NCBI GenBank assembly: GCA_037501455.1
Contig: CM074860.1
Coordinates: 41,302,501 to 41,366,500 of the forward strand
Direction: 5' to 3'
DNA from: Lantana camara
Lineage: Eukaryota; Streptophyta; Magnoliopsida; Lamiales; Verbenaceae
DNA length: 64,000 nucleotides
Below, piece by piece: positions 45,490 to 58,707 of the stretch. The notes under the pieces are model-generated. The model was not told where the DNA came from. It searched no databases and worked only from the letters and a program-made list of their open reading frames with translations. Position 1 is the first letter of the stretch; every line of letters begins with the position of its first letter. The translations under genes and the position numbers were made by a program.

Positions 45490-46869
45490 TGTTGGAAAAC
45501 ACGAAAGAGTGCGCAGCGGAAGTTTAAAAAATTTTCCACAAGTTTAATTGTTGTCTTGCAATTTTTGTATTGTAACGTTGGGAATAACAAGAAACTCACT
45601 TTAATTGAAGCTTTCTTATGATGTCATTACCTCCTAACGAACACCATTCAAGCAGAAAGTCCCTCGAACAGTCCTTCGATTTAGACTTCAAAGTAGAAGG
45701 CCTCCAAAGCGTATCCACACCCGTCTTAGAACACGGTCAAGAAAGTGAGAATGCTAGTTCTATAACTTGTGTTACTGGCTAGGGTTTTTCTTTGAAAACT
45801 TTTCTTTTGGATTTTCACAAAAACTTAACACTTCGTGAGTGTTGGTCTAAAGAATAAGAGAAGCACCATCCCTTGTATTTATACTAGGTTGGTTCGAACC
45901 CCTAGGGTTTCCAAGAACCAATTAGATTGTTTTCTTGCTCACTAATTAACTAATTTAATTATTGATTTAATTGGAGAAAATAAGTTCCCAACTTGTTCTC
46001 CAAGTCTTGCAAGAATATTCTTCTCTCTCCTACAATAGGAAATTGGACTTTTGAACTTTCCTAAAGTTAAAAGTCATACTCAATAAATAAATTAATTCCC
46101 AATTAATTATTTATTTGGTTAAGTTTGTTTGAGAATAGTCTTAACAATTAATTCAATAATTAATTAAAAGACTAAAATTAATTAATTACAATTTAATTAA
46201 TTAATTTCTAGAAAAGAATTCACGTGTGAAATAAACCACACGACGAAGCCACGCAACAGCTACGTGTATGTAACATGTGGCAGCCACGCAGGCTTGCGTG
46301 ACACGTGGTGTTGCCCACATGTATTACTCCGTGTCGATCAACTATTTTGATCCTTTGTTAATCATATTAACATCCTACCATAACCCTCATGTTCTGGCAT
46401 TTGTGTGTGACCCTTTAGGTTTATTATTCGATTAGCAGTGACAACAATTGATTAATTCACTAATTAATTAATCACTTCACATATCACACTACCATAATCT
46501 AGCAATGGGTGTGTGACCCCTAGCCGAATAACGAAATGAATCGAAGAACCTTGCAGTCAATAACATACAATGAAATACGATCCTCCAACAAGTCCATCTC
46601 TCAATCAAGAACTAAGGCATGGGAATATTCTTGATCTTTAAAGTTAAGTTCGTTTCATATCCATTTCGATATCAATCCTAGAAAATCACATTTTCTAGTT
46701 GTCTTGATCTTTTATCCACCTTGGCCAATGGTTTAAGTTTAATGTACTACGAACAACTCAACCAGTAAGAGATCATTCTTGTTCTTGCAACAAGTGTAGG
46801 TCCTTTGTTGATTCAACTAATTCTACATATGCCACTTGTGTAATCCCAACATAGGCCGTGGTTCAGGTG
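45490..46869 (-). repeat. Third copia-type LTR (minus, partial)
   Basis: Plus-strand start TGTTGGAAAACACG is the complement of a typical copia LTR end (CCAACA). 46330-46869 is the reverse complement of the copia LTR at 18837-19709/44059-44344. It is cut at CAGGTG (46869) by element F; the remainder would lie beyond the window. 45950-46210 is AT-rich with repeated TTAATTAATT. Confidence 0.8.
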
Positions 46870-48504
46870 TGTAGCTGTAACGGCCCGATTTTTCGGACGT
46901 AAAGGTACGACGTATGTGCTTACCAATTTGCGCGAATTAATTATTTTTACGTGTGTTATATATAATTTTATTATAAATTGTTATTATTTTATTTTATTAT
47001 ATTTTATTTTAATTCAATATTATTTTTAAAATATTTCATTGTTTTAAGTATATATATATATTTCTTTTATTATTATTAATTTAATGATTAAGCTAATTAA
47101 GTTTTATGTTAATTAATCATGCTTTAATTAATTAATCACGTGACCTTAATTTATGTTTATAATTTAATTTGATTTATTTATTTAAATTTTATTATGCATG
47201 AATTTTAATGAATATGTGCATGAATTGCATGAAAATGTGCATGGTTGTTTAATTTGTGCATCGTTCTTATATGAAATGATATCGAAATGTCGTGAAATTG
47301 TAGTATGTCGTAAATATATGTGTTATGAACATAACTATGTGCTCGGTTTATGTTTTCGAATTCATTTGATATGTTAACGAATTTAATTTGATTCGTGGAA
47401 CCAAATCGGGGGCTAACTAGCACTTAGCGTACCCTTGGTTCCGTATTTAATATCTTGAGCTCGGGAACTCGGATTCAAGTTCCGTCAACTTTGTTGAACT
47501 CGTATCGAAGATTTGAGTTTAATAAACTAAGCCATATATTTTTCCAAAATCATTTGAACCTCCGAAATCCAACCGAAAAACGAAACGGCATCAAATGGAC
47601 CATCTTTCACTAAAATGACCATAAATTGATCAAAACTTAACCAAATTAACTATAGTTGGTGGCATTTTAACCCTAGTTCAACCCTTTACCATTCCTTACC
47701 TGCTCCATCTCGAACCAAACCTCACAAAAACCCAAAAAGTTCAGCCAAAGCTTCTGCACCTCTGTTTTTCCCGTAATAGTGCAATCCTTGAGGTTTTGAG
47801 CTCAAATCTCAATCAACCTTCATCCAATCAACGAGGTGAGTCAGGATTATGTTATATATTCTTCTCTGGTCATTTTGATCTATTCATCTCTCAATTTGAA
47901 TCGGATTTCATGGGATTCTTAAGCATATGAAGGAACAGTTAGGTTTTGAAGTATTTTGCTGATTTCTTGAACTCTCTTGATCTATGACTAGCTTTAATGA
48001 TATATATTTGATTCTTTTACTTCATTTATTACAGAGTATGCATGTATTCATTGTTGGTTAAGAGGTTGGTGAGATATCTTTAATGAAATGAATAGGTATT
48101 GCTTAAACTTCATACTGGATTTTGCCCCTTCTCCACGTATGGAACTGCTGCCAGTGTTTGGGAGCTATTTTGATGTCATATGCTGCTTATTTCCATCTCA
48201 ATTGTAGCTATTTTGATAGTTGTTTGTGCACATATAAGCCTACCCTTTCTTCGTTCATTCATGCCCTGTTTTTCGTGACCTTTGCTCTGTTATTGGGACT
48301 GGAGTTTTTCTGTCAAACTGTTGTGTTTCCTCCTTGCTTTTGCTGTTAATTTCATGGCTTTGTGGGATCCTTTTAGCTGAGTTTTTTGCTGCATTTCATG
48401 CCTGGTTTTGCTGCCTTTCTTGCTTGCACATCGCATTAGCTGCTACTTCGTATTTTGCTGTCAAAACAAGGGAGTTTATGCTGTGTCGTTGAACTGCTAC
48501 TTGC

Positions 48505-48632
48505 GAGACACGGGTGTGTCATTTTCCTTCTTTTCAGCGTGTAACGGGGGTGCAGTTTGGGCTAGAGTTTCTGTACCGAGACACGGGGGTGTCTCGGTTT
48601 GTGCTTTGGTGGTGACACAGGGGTGTCACCTT
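48505..48632 (+). repeat. C hairpin cluster (GACAC..GTGTC units)
   Basis: GAGACACGGGTGTGTC near 48506, GAGACACGGGGGTGTCTC near 48578 and GGTGACACAGGGGTGTCACC near 48611. They are inverted repeats of 7-8 bp around G-runs. All are kept in the 3' LTR at 58280-58405. Confidence 0.85.
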
Positions 48633-48823
48633 GTTTATTTCAACTGTTGCCTGCGTTTTTTTTTCCTCTATTTGCATGCATGCATGTGTTGCTGTATACA
48701 TATATGTACTGTGTGTGTGTTGTTTTACATGCATGGCTTTACTATGTTAATTGCATGCATGCTTAAGTATATATATATGTAGTATTTATGTTAAATATAA
48801 TTTATGCATGCATGTTGATTTAC

Positions 48824-48825
<2 letters not shown>

Positions 48826-48891
<66 letters not shown>

Positions 48892-48925
48892 TATTATATG
48901 TTTATTATATATATATATATATATA
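48826..48925. repeat. TA microsatellite in C 5' LTR
   Basis: A long uninterrupted TA run (about 48828-48884) followed by a second shorter run. Generates a spurious isoleucine/tyrosine-rich frame. Confidence 0.95.
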
Positions 48926-50527
48926 TTTATTTATTATATATTTTAAATATTATTTGATTTAATTCAAATTTTGAAATTAATTGATCACTATTTCGCGTAT
49001 TTAAATTACCGATTATTGTTTGAATGTTTCATTTATCCTATTCTAATTGTCAAAATGAATATTACTTTCTATGAATATTAAATGAATTCTTGGATTAAAT
49101 AGATATTAATTTTGAATTTATGAATTTATGAATTTGAAGGAAACGTATGAACGAATAGTTGATTATGTGCTTTAAATTCCTTAATAGTGCACATGAACAT
49201 TTTCATGATATAATATGATCTTTTATGCATTCATGTCATATTCACTTCATTGCCGAGCGTCATATATGGTCATTGAGTCTCATACCTTTTCTTTTGCACA
49301 GATTCGGGTTTGGTCGGAGACGGGGGCGAGCATTGAGACGCTTGTGCCTTTCTTTTGCTTTTAAAAGGTGGGTTTTTCTTCTAATAGCTAAAACGACCCG
49401 ATATATCCCTTACGTGCAAGGTTTTAAGCCAAAATAGTATATTTATATATATCGAGTCAATTTGGGTAAATGATTTCAAACGTTTAACCCTTTTAATTAT
49501 GAAACCCTACCTTATGATTTTGGCGAGACATGATTATGATTGCACGGGCCTAGGGACTTAGTGTATATGGCTATCCGGGGAGGCAAGGGCCGACGGGGAT
49601 CCTATATACTAGTTCCAACCAATTACGGTGAAACGGACCTCGTCAAGGAGTTTTTGATGAGGAAAAGCTAACCGGGCTTTGAGGACTCATGAACCTCATA
49701 GGCACATTGATATGATTAGGTGGTCGGGCCTTGCAAACCTGTCCACCACCCGGAGGAAGAAGGTGTATATGAATGATTATGATCATGATATGTTTGAGCA
49801 CAAAAGATATGTATGATAATGAATGAATAATTGATTATGATTACACGAGGTGTAGGTTGGAGATTGTGCACGCCCACTCGTCGGGCCATAAACCCTTATG
49901 AACAATTATGAATGAATATGAACGTCGTAATCCCGTTGATGTTTTCTTTTATTTTAACCACTTGGGAATTCTTATCAAACTTCATACGGGATTAGGGCTT
50001 GCATGTATGTGTTTAATTTCTGCAATATTATATCTTATGCCCCGTTTTACACCCACCAGTCTCGTATAGACTGAACCCGATTTGTTTTCAGTTGTTTTGT
50101 GCAGGTATAGGCGTGCTAGGCGGGAATACAAGTCGTCTAGGTCTTGCATTTATGTTTAGCTCTTCTTTTCAGCAATTCATTCACTCATACCCTTATTGGT
50201 ATGTTGTATATGATTATTGTATGGAGCGTTATGATTTTTGGAGGCCGTGCGTGCCGTTGAACACTTGAATGATTTTGTATATCTATTTTGGAGCTTGGTG
50301 GCTCATTGTATATATTATATGTTGTTCTTGCTTCCGTGTTTCATTATAACTCTGATTTATATTGCCTTGAGTTTGAAGGGTTTAAGGGTTAGTCCCGCCT
50401 AGCATAGCGTGTGTGTTGTGTCCCCGTTCGCGTGGATTTGGCACTTGTATGGACTTCCATTTCATATACGGGTCGGGTCTCGGTGCGGGGGATGTGGTAC
50501 CTTACGCTCGGGTGCTACATCCTTATG

Positions 50528-50539
50528 TGGTATCAGAGC
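50528..50539 (+). promoter_or_regulatory. Primer-binding site of C
   Basis: TGGTATCAGAGC, initiator tRNA-Met type, 8 nt after the 5' LTR end. Confidence 0.93.
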
Positions 50540-50730
50540 TTAGGGTTGCAAAAACCGGGCTCTTGTGTCGTGTTGAGTCGCTTAAGTCGTTCGGCTTTAG
50601 GAACAACTTGTCAATGTGTTGCATATGCATTGTTTACGTGCTTGTGTGCTTTAAATTTTGAATTTTGATTGAATTAATTGCACTTGCATGCATGGACTAA
50701 AAATAGCATGCATTTCAGTGTTTCTTGGAC

Positions 50731-51420
50731 ATGATGCCTCCACGTAGACACCGTGAGAGATCTCCAGTACACCGCCGTCATCGTGATCGATCCCCTACGC
50801 CTCAACCACAACCACAAGCGCTTCCAATGGATATGGGGAACTTCATGGAAGCGGTTTTTAATTATGTCGAGCATAGGAGGGCTCAAGCTCCCCCACCACA
50901 ACCAGCAGAACAACAAGCTCCCCCACCAAACCATAATAATAGAGACCCTCATGGGGTGTTTCTGAGCTATAACCCCCCTCGGTTTTCCGGTTCTATTGAT
51001 GATGCGGTCTCGGAGGGTTGGTTGATTCAGTTAGAGAGGATATTTGGAGTCCGACAGTTCACTACCTAAGAGAGGGCTCAATTTTCCGTATTTCGATTAG
51101 ATGGTGATGCGTATGAGTGGTGGGAAAGAACGAGAGAGAAACTCGAAGTGGATGGAGAGGAAGTTACTTGGAAGGTCTTCAAGAGAGAATTTAGGGAATG
51201 TTTTGTACCGGAGGTAGTGAGAGAAAGGAAGGAGCAATAGTTTATGGATTTAAAGCAAGGTGCGGGTACGGTGACTCAATATCTTGTCGTATTTAATAGG
51301 CTTGGGAAATATGCTCCTCATGTCACCCGAGATGATAAGAGGAAGTCAAGGAAATTCATAGCGGGACTAAGACATGACTTGAGACATGGCCAGGCGGGTC
51401 ACAACTTTGAGTCGTTTGCC
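50731..51420 (+). pseudogene. gag: gag N-terminal part of element C (two stops)
   Basis: Start ATGATG at 50731 (MMPPRRHRE), same MPPRR opening as element G. A proline/glutamine-rich region precedes the capsid domain (FLSYNPPRFSG, WLIQLERIFGV). In-frame stops TAA near 51067 and TAG near 51238 interrupt the capsid domain; the same frame continues after both (DGDAYEWWERTRE, FKREFRECFVPE, then [14 protein letters not shown]), so these look like point mutations. Without readthrough no complete Gag could be made. Confidence 0.88.
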
Positions 51421-53510
51421 GACACCGTGCAAAGGGCTTTGGTTCAAGAGGAAGAGTTCAAGAAGAAGGATCCGGTTTTTAGAGCTCCAATGGGAAGAGG
51501 TTTCGGATCGAATTCGGGAAAGAGGCCGATGATTCAAGCTACTCCCCCTCCTAAAGGTCCGTTTAAGAAGGCAAGAATGGGAGGACCAACTCCACCGGTT
51601 CTAAAAGCTTTGCCTGCACCAACGAGAGATCGACAAGGTCCAAGTGAGGCGAGATTGGCTCAATTTCCTTGTACACATTGTGGAGGACCAACTCACAATT
51701 TCTATAATTGTCGGAGGAGGTTGAATTTGTGTCTTATATGTGGGAAAGGTGACCATATGGCGGATACTTGTCCCGATAAGGACCCCGGATTTCAAAGACG
51801 AGTTCAAAGGCCAATGATCCCGGCTCGTACTTATGCCCTCGAGGGTGAGGAGCAAGATGCAGAGATTGATCCTACAGCTGTGGTGGAAGGTACTCTGTGC
51901 ATACATAACATGAACATTCATGCACTCTTTGATCTGGGTGCCACGCATTCCTTTATTTCTTGTGATTTAGTTGCCACTCTGTGCTTGCCTGTTATTTGTT
52001 TATCTTCTTGTTATTTGGTGAGTTCGCCACTTGGTGTGAGTCTTCAGACAGATCACTTGGTTCGGGAGTGTTCAGTTCTGATTGAAGGGAAAGAATATCC
52101 GGCTGATTTAATTGTTATGCCTATGAAGACGTATGGAGTTATCTTGGGTATGGACTGGTTTTCCAGGTATCGGGCCAATGTTGATTATTTTGCAAAGAAG
52201 GTGATTTTGGGTAATGAATTGGTGATTGGTAGTGGCTCAAGATCGGTACCTCTCTTGTCTTATATGGAAGCTCACAAGTTGATGAGAGAAGGAGCAACGG
52301 GATTTATTGCTTATCTTCTTAATAGGGCGAATGATCAAGTCAAGTTGGAGGATACCACGGTTGTTAAGGATTTTTCTGATGTCTTCGTGGAGAATTTGAG
52401 TTCTTTACCACCAGACCGTGAGATCGAATTTGTTATCGACTTATATCCGGGATCCACACCGTATTCTAAGACTCCGTATCGGATGGCACCGACCGAATTG
52501 AAAGAGTTAAAGATTCAATTAGAGGAATTGCTCAAAGTTGGATATATACGGCGAAGTTCGTCACCTTGGGGTGCTCCGGTTCTCTTCGTTAAGAAAAGGG
52601 ATGGAACCTTAAGAATGTGTATAGATTACCGGGAGCTTAATCGGATGACTGTAAAGAACAAGTATCCTTTACCCCATATTGAGGATTTATTCGACATGTT
52701 ACAAGGTTCGGGGGTATACTCAAAATTGGATTTGAGACAAGGATACTATCAATTGAAGATCCGGGAAGAGGACATTCCGAAGATGGGATTTAACACTCGG
52801 TATGGACACTATGAGTTCGTAGTGATGCCTTTTGGATTGACTAATGCTCCGGCTGCTTTTATGGATATGATGCATCAAATTTTTCGGCCATATTTGGATA
52901 AGTTTGTGGTAATATTCATCGATGACATCTTGGTTTATTCGAGAACTCCGGAGGATCATGCCAGGCACCTCAGAATTGTGTTGGACACCTTAAGAAAACA
53001 TCGGTTGTATGCTAAGTTTAGCAAATGCGAGTTCTGGATTGATCGGGTAGCATTTCTGGGCCATATTATCTCAAGGAAAGGTTTGGAGGTAGATCCCTCT
53101 AAGATTGAGACGGTTATTCAATGGCAAAGCCCGAAAAATGCTTCAAAAGTGAGGAGTTTCTTGGGTTTGGCAGGCTACTATCGGAGATTCGTTCAGGATT
53201 TTTCAAAGATTACGGCTCCTTTAACCCGAATGACTAAGAAAGCGGTTAAGTTTGAGTGGGACGAGGCATGTGAGGCTAGCTTTCAACTTTTAAAAGAAAA
53301 GTTGACCACCGCTCCTATATTAGCGCTTCCCGAAGGTACAGAAGGATATACAGTTTATACGGACGCCTCAAAGGAAGGTTTGGGATGTGTGTTGATGCAG
53401 AATGGAAGGGTAATCGCCTATGCCTCAAGGAAATTAAAAGAGCATGAACAGAACTACCCCACTCATGATTTGGAATTAGCGGCTGTGATCTTTGCTTTGG
53501 GTAAGTGGAG
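51244..53510 (+). pseudogene. Element C gag end, protease, RT and RNase H start
   Basis: Longest open frame in the window (763 codons including a short E-derived tail). It includes two CCHC knuckles ([28 protein letters not shown]), protease with [13 protein letters not shown] where DSG or DTG is expected, and RT with [39 protein letters not shown] and catalytic FIDDILVYS. RNase H begins with [11 protein letters not shown] and [13 protein letters not shown]. The frame is cut after GKWS by element E at 53510 and resumes at 54907. Confidence 0.93.
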
Positions 53511-54901
53511 TGATACGAATGATAGGAACCAATGATAGGAATCAGGATGATGTGAATCATAAGACAAGGCCACACTTTGGTCCAACAAGGCCACACTTTG
53601 ATCCAAATGATGATATGATCACAACTCAAGATGAACCAAGTTGGACCGTAAAAAAAAAAAAACGAAAACAAAAAAAAAAGGGAGAGAGCAGCATTGTTTC
53701 AGTCATTTTCTTTGTAATCTCAAATCATAAGTCATGTGGATTTGTTTGTTTGTATCTTTTTAGTTGTAACAGTTCGTTTGTGATAATTTTAGCACCCTTA
53801 TCATTCATCTTAAGGGATTATTTAGTTGAGGAATTTGAAACTTCTTGTGACTTTGTTCAAAGAATTGAGAGTAAAGAATGTGAAAAGGGAGGAAAAAAAA
53901 AAAAGAGAAGTTGAAAAGAAAGAAAAAAAGAAGGAAAAAAAATTAGAAAAAACGAGAAAGAAGACAACTTTGGTGTGTTTCATTTTGGGTTTTAGATCTA
54001 CTTTGAGAAATAAAAGGGGCTATTTGTTTTGTGAGATGACTATCTTGATCCAGATTCGAGGACGAATCTTTTTTCAAGAAGGGGAGAATGATAGGAATCA
54101 GGATGATGTGAATCATAAGACAAGGCCACACTTTGGTCCAACAAGGCCACACTTTGATCCAAATGATGATATGATCACAACTCAAGATGAACCAAGTTGG
54201 ACCTATCACAAGGTCACGGTCCAAAAGAATGCAAGAAGAAGTTCAATCTTTTTTGATCCAAATAACTCAAGATTAGCTCCAAGAAGACAAGTATTTAGCT
54301 GGACCCAATCCACCTTGTTTCAATGTCTTAGTGATAGAATTTTAAGCCCAAATTGTGTTAAGTTTATTGTAATTTGGCCCTGAACTATTATATTATACTT
54401 TGGGCCATCTTTTTATTTATTTTGCATGCATTTAGATTAGGTTAAGCCCATTTTATTCAGCCTACAAGAAAAGTGACGGGATTAGCTTGTCTCTTTGAAT
54501 TCTGAATTGTCTCTTAGAATTCCCATGCATGCATCTTTATATTCCAGCCTTGTAGTTCGAAATATTCAGTCAAAAATGAATGAATTGTGATTCAAGTGAG
54601 TTATACTCACAAGTTCTTAGTTGAACGACACCGGAGTTTCAAACCTCCACCGGATAATGTCATTTCCCGACTCATTATAGTCGACGGGGTGCATTACTTA
54701 TCAAATCTGATAGTGTTGGTTCCTTGCTCATTATAGCAAACGGGTCACACTCCTATAATTCAAATCTGATAGTGTTGGTTCCTTGCTCATTATAGCAAAC
54801 GGGTCACACTCCTCTATTTTAACCTTGAAGTGGACGATCGAAAATCAAGAACTCCAAGTATTGGTATAGGGTTTCACGGCAAGTACGTGGAGTTCGTATC
54901 A
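53511..54901 (+). mobile_element. Non-autonomous gypsy derivative E (1391 bp)
   Basis: TSD TGGAG at 53506-53510 and 54902-54906. Ends TGATACGAA and TTCGTATCA. Same family as D in plus orientation: the 5' LTR is reduced to roughly its first 140 bp (to GTTGGACC), then the A-rich leader, PPT AAGAAGGGGAGAA (54076-54088) and an 813-bp 3' LTR (54089-54901). The PBS and most of the 5' LTR are deleted. The 3' LTR carries the 59-bp duplication found in D's 3' LTR. Confidence 0.92.
54089..54901 (+). repeat. 3' LTR of E
   Basis: 813 bp, TGATAGGAATCA to TTCGTATCA, closely matching D. Two tandem 59-bp copies lie around 54695-54815. Confidence 0.9.
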
Positions 54902-54906
54902 TGGAG

Positions 54907-56640
54907 ACACTATCTTTATGGAATATCATTCGAGGTCTTTTCCGATCACAAGAGTCTCCAATACTTATTTTCACAAAAGGAATTGAACAAGAGACAACGG
55001 CGTTGGATGGAACTTTTGGCGGATTATGAGTGTACAATCCGATACCATCCCGATAAAGCCAATCTGGTCGCGGATGCGCTTAGTAGGAAGTGTGTCCAAC
55101 GTGAAAGTGGAAATTGGAGATGAGAATGAGTTGTTCAAACTGAGGGTTAGTATTCGGAATATTACGGTTCATCCAGATCTTAAACAGAGATTATTTGATG
55201 CTCAGAGGATTGATCCCGAGGTTCAGAAATTAGCTGAGAAAGCTCGAGCTGATTCAGAATGTCCGTTTGGGTTTGATGATACGGGACTTCTAAGATTCAA
55301 GAATAGAGTTATCGTGCCGGAAGAGTTAAAAAGGATTATTCTTGAGGAAGCCCATCGGTCAGGGTATTCGATACATCCCGGAGGGAACAAAATGTATAAG
55401 GATCACAAGCAATTCTATTGGTGGAATGGTTTGAAACGGGATGTTATCAACTTCGTGAAATATTGTATGACCTGTCAAGTGGTAAAGGCAGAACATCAAA
55501 AGCCATCGGGGCTTCTTCAACCATTGCCTATCCCGGAGTGGAAATAGGAACAAATAGCCATGGATTTTGTTTCGGGATTACCAAAAGTGAGAGGCGGTTT
55601 TGATGGAATTTGGGTTATCGTGGACAGGTTAACCTCAGCTCATTTCTTTGCTTTCAGAATGTCCGATAAAGTGAGTAAATTGGCTAAGAGATATAATGAT
55701 GAGATTTTCAGGCTTCATGGTGTGCCTGTTAGCATTGTCTCGGATCAGGATCCCAGATTTACTTCACGGTTATGGCAAGAATTACAGAAGTGTTTGGGAA
55801 CAAGGCTTCAATTCAGCACATCTTTCCATCCTCAGACCGACGGACAATCAGAAAGGTTGATTAAGTATCTGGAGGACATGTTGAGAGCTTGTGCATTGGA
55901 TTTTCAAAGCTCGTGGAAAGAACAGTTACCGTTAATCGAGTTCGCTTACAACAATAGCTATCAAACCTCGATTGAAATGGCCCTTATGAAGCTCTTTATG
56001 GACGTAAATGTCGATCACATTTGTTCTTTGACTTGGAGGAATGCAATTGGACCAAGCAGGAAGGTGTTAAAAGAGGGGAGAAGAAGGAAAAACCCTGTAA
56101 GGCTATACAAGAGGCTATTGACAAGGTCCAGATAATTAGACAACGGATGAAGGCCGCTCAGGATCGACAAAAGAGTTATCCAGACCTTCGGAGAAAGAAC
56201 CTTGAGTTTGAGGTTGGTGACAGGGTTTTCTTAAAGGCATCTCCACGAAAAGGGTTCTCAAGGATTGGACGAGGAGGAAAATTAAACCCTCGGTATATGG
56301 GACCATATGAGATTCTGGAGAAGGTTGGGGATACGGCCTATCGATTGGACTTGCCTCCGAGTTTGACTGGAATTCATAACGTGTTTCATGTTTCACAACT
56401 TCAAAAATATTATCGAGACGAGTCCGAGGTTCTACCGGTTGAAGAAGTGGAATTAGAAGCGGATCTCACCTTCGTTCAAAAGCCGATTAAGATATTGGAT
56501 CGAAAATTTCAGGAACTTCGAAATCGGCGTATTCCACTAGTCAAGGTCCTTTGGAGAAGTGATAAAACCGAAGAGGCTACATGGGAGACAGAGGAGAAGA
56601 TGAGAAAATTTCACCCCGAATTATTTCCGAGCGAGCACTG
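54907..56640 (+). pseudogene. Element C RNase H end, integrase and chromodomain
   Basis: RNase H remainder ([26 protein letters not shown]) to about 55090; a frame change then leads into integrase. Zinc-binding part: AHRSGYSIHPG and CMTC. A TAG near 55545 interrupts PEWK before the catalytic core; the core follows ([42 protein letters not shown]). Another frame change near 56000 leads to the integrase C-terminus (GDRVFLKASPRKG, LNPRYMGPYEILEKVGDTAY, HNVFHVSQLQKY) and a chromodomain-like tail (ILDRKFQELRNRRIPLVKVL, EATWETEEKMRKFHPELF), ending TGA at 56639-56641. The chromodomain is thought to guide integration into particular chromatin. Confidence 0.92.
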
Positions 56641-56660
56641 AATCCGAGGACGGATTCTTT

Positions 56661-56674
56661 TAAGGGGGAGAGAT
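56661..56674 (+). promoter_or_regulatory. Polypurine tract of C
   Basis: TAAGGGGGAGAGAT directly before the 3' LTR start TGTAACGCCCCG. Confidence 0.88.
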
Positions 56675-57635
56675 TGTAACGCCCCGATTTTTCGGACGTA
56701 AAGGTACGACGTATGTGTTTACCAATTTGCGCGAATTAATTGTTTTTACGTATGTTATATTTAATTTTATTATAAATTGTTATTATTTTATTTTATTATA
56801 TTTTATTTTAATTCAATATTAGTTTTAAAATATTTCGTTATTTTAAGTATATATATATATATTTCTTTTATTATTATTAATTTAATGATTATGCTAATTA
56901 AATGTTATGTTAATTAATCATGCTTTAATTAATTAATCACGTGACCTTAATTTATGTTTATAATTTAATTTGATTTATTTATTTAAATTTTATTATGCAT
57001 GAATTTTAATGAATATGTGCATGAATTGCATGAAAATGTGCATGGTTGTTTAATTTGTGCATCGTTCTTATATGAAATGATATCGAAATGTCATGAAATT
57101 GTAGTATGTCGTAAATATATGTGTTATGAACATAACTATATGCTCGGTTTATGTTTTCGAATTCATTTGATATGTTAACGAATTTAATTTGATTCGTGGA
57201 ACCAAATCGGGGGCTAACGAGCACTTAGCGTACCCTTGGTTCCGTATTTAATATCTTGAGCTCGGGAACTCGGATTGAAGTTCCGTCAACTTCGTTGAAC
57301 TCGTATCGAAGATTTGAGTTTAATAAACTAAGCCATATATTTTTCCGAAATCATTTGAACCTCCGAAATCGAACCGAAAAATGAAATGGCATCAAATGGA
57401 CCACCTTTCACTAAAATGACCATAAATTGATCAAAACTTAACCAAATTAACTATAGTTGGTGGCATTTTAACCCTAGTTCAACCCTTTACCATTCCTTAA
57501 CTGCTCCATCTCGAACCAAACCTCACAAAAACCAAAAAGTTCAGCCAAAGCTTCTGCACCTCTGTTTTTCCCGTAATAGTGCAATCCTTGAGGTTTTGAG
57601 CTCAAATCTCAATCAACCTTCATCCAATCAATGAG

Positions 57636-58657
57636 GTGAGTTAGGATTATGCTATATATTCTTCTCTGGTCATTTTGATCTATCCATTTCTCAATTTGAA
57701 TCGGATTTCATGGGATTCTTAAGCATGTGAAGGAACAGTTAGGTTTTGAAGTATTTTGCTGATTTCTTGAACTCTCTTGATCTATGACTAGCTTTAATGA
57801 TATATATTTGATTCTTTTACTTCATTTATTACAGATTATGCATGTATTCATTGTTGGTTAAGAGGTTGGTGAGATATCTTTAATGAAATGAATAGGTATT
57901 GCTTAAACTTCATACTGGATTTTGCCCCTTCTCTACGTATGGAACTGCTGCCAGTGTTTGGGAGCTATTTTGATGTCATATGCTGCTTATTTCCATCTCA
58001 ATTGCAGCTATTTTGATAGTTGTTTCTTCGTTCATTCATGCCCTGTTTTTCGTGACCTTTGCTCTGTTCTTGGGACTGGAGTTTTTCTGTCAAACTGTTG
58101 TGTTTCCTCCTTGCTTTTGCTGTTAATTTCATGGCTTTGTGGGATCCTTTTAGCTGAGTTTTTTGCTGCATTTCATGCCTGGTTTTGCTGCCATTCTTGC
58201 TTGCATATCGCATTAGCTGCTGCTGCGTATTTTGCTGTCAAAACAGGGGAGTTTATGCTGTGTCGTTGAACTGCTACTTGCGAGACACGGGTGTGTCATT
58301 TTCCATCTTTCTAGCGTGTAACGGGGGTGCAGTTTGGGCTAGAGTTTCTGTACCGAGACACGGGGGTGTCTCGGTTTGTGCTTTGGTGGTGACACGGGGG
58401 TGTCACCTTGTTTATTTCAATTGTTGCCTGCGTTTTTTTTTCCTCTGTTTGCATGCATACATGTGTTGTTGTATACATATATGTACTGTGTGTGTGTTGT
58501 TTTGCATGCATGGCTTTACAATGTTAATTGCATGCATGCTTAAGTATATATATATGTAGCATTTATGTTAAATATAATTTATGAATGCATGTTGATTTAC
58601 GTGTATATATATATATATATATTATATATATATATGTTTATATATGTTTATTATATA

Positions 58658-58707
<50 letters not shown>

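Larger units (their letters stand above)
47836..50104 (+). other. Predicted intron inside C 5' LTR
   Basis: Donor CAACGAG|GTGAGT at 47836 and acceptor GTTGTTTTGTGCAG at 50104, followed 12 nt later by CTAGGCGGG. The equivalent sites in the 3' LTR are at 57636 and 59879. Confidence 0.45.
46876..50519 (+). repeat. 5' LTR of element C (3644 bp)
   Basis: TGTAACGGCCCG to GGGTGCTACA. Very AT-rich from 46930 to 47220. Leader-like sequence runs up to 47835. A hairpin cluster (48505-48632) and a TA microsatellite follow. The CTAGGCGGG box is near 50117 and CCGCCTAGC near the end. Aligns with the 3' LTR over its whole length with scattered differences. Confidence 0.92.

Noticed and set aside
47205..47423. 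Paired small frames at 47205-47423 and 57006-57224
   Set aside because: Same LTR position in the two C LTRs; no codon or domain support.
48751..48957. Open frame rich in YIYIYI
   Set aside because: Direct translation of a TA microsatellite.
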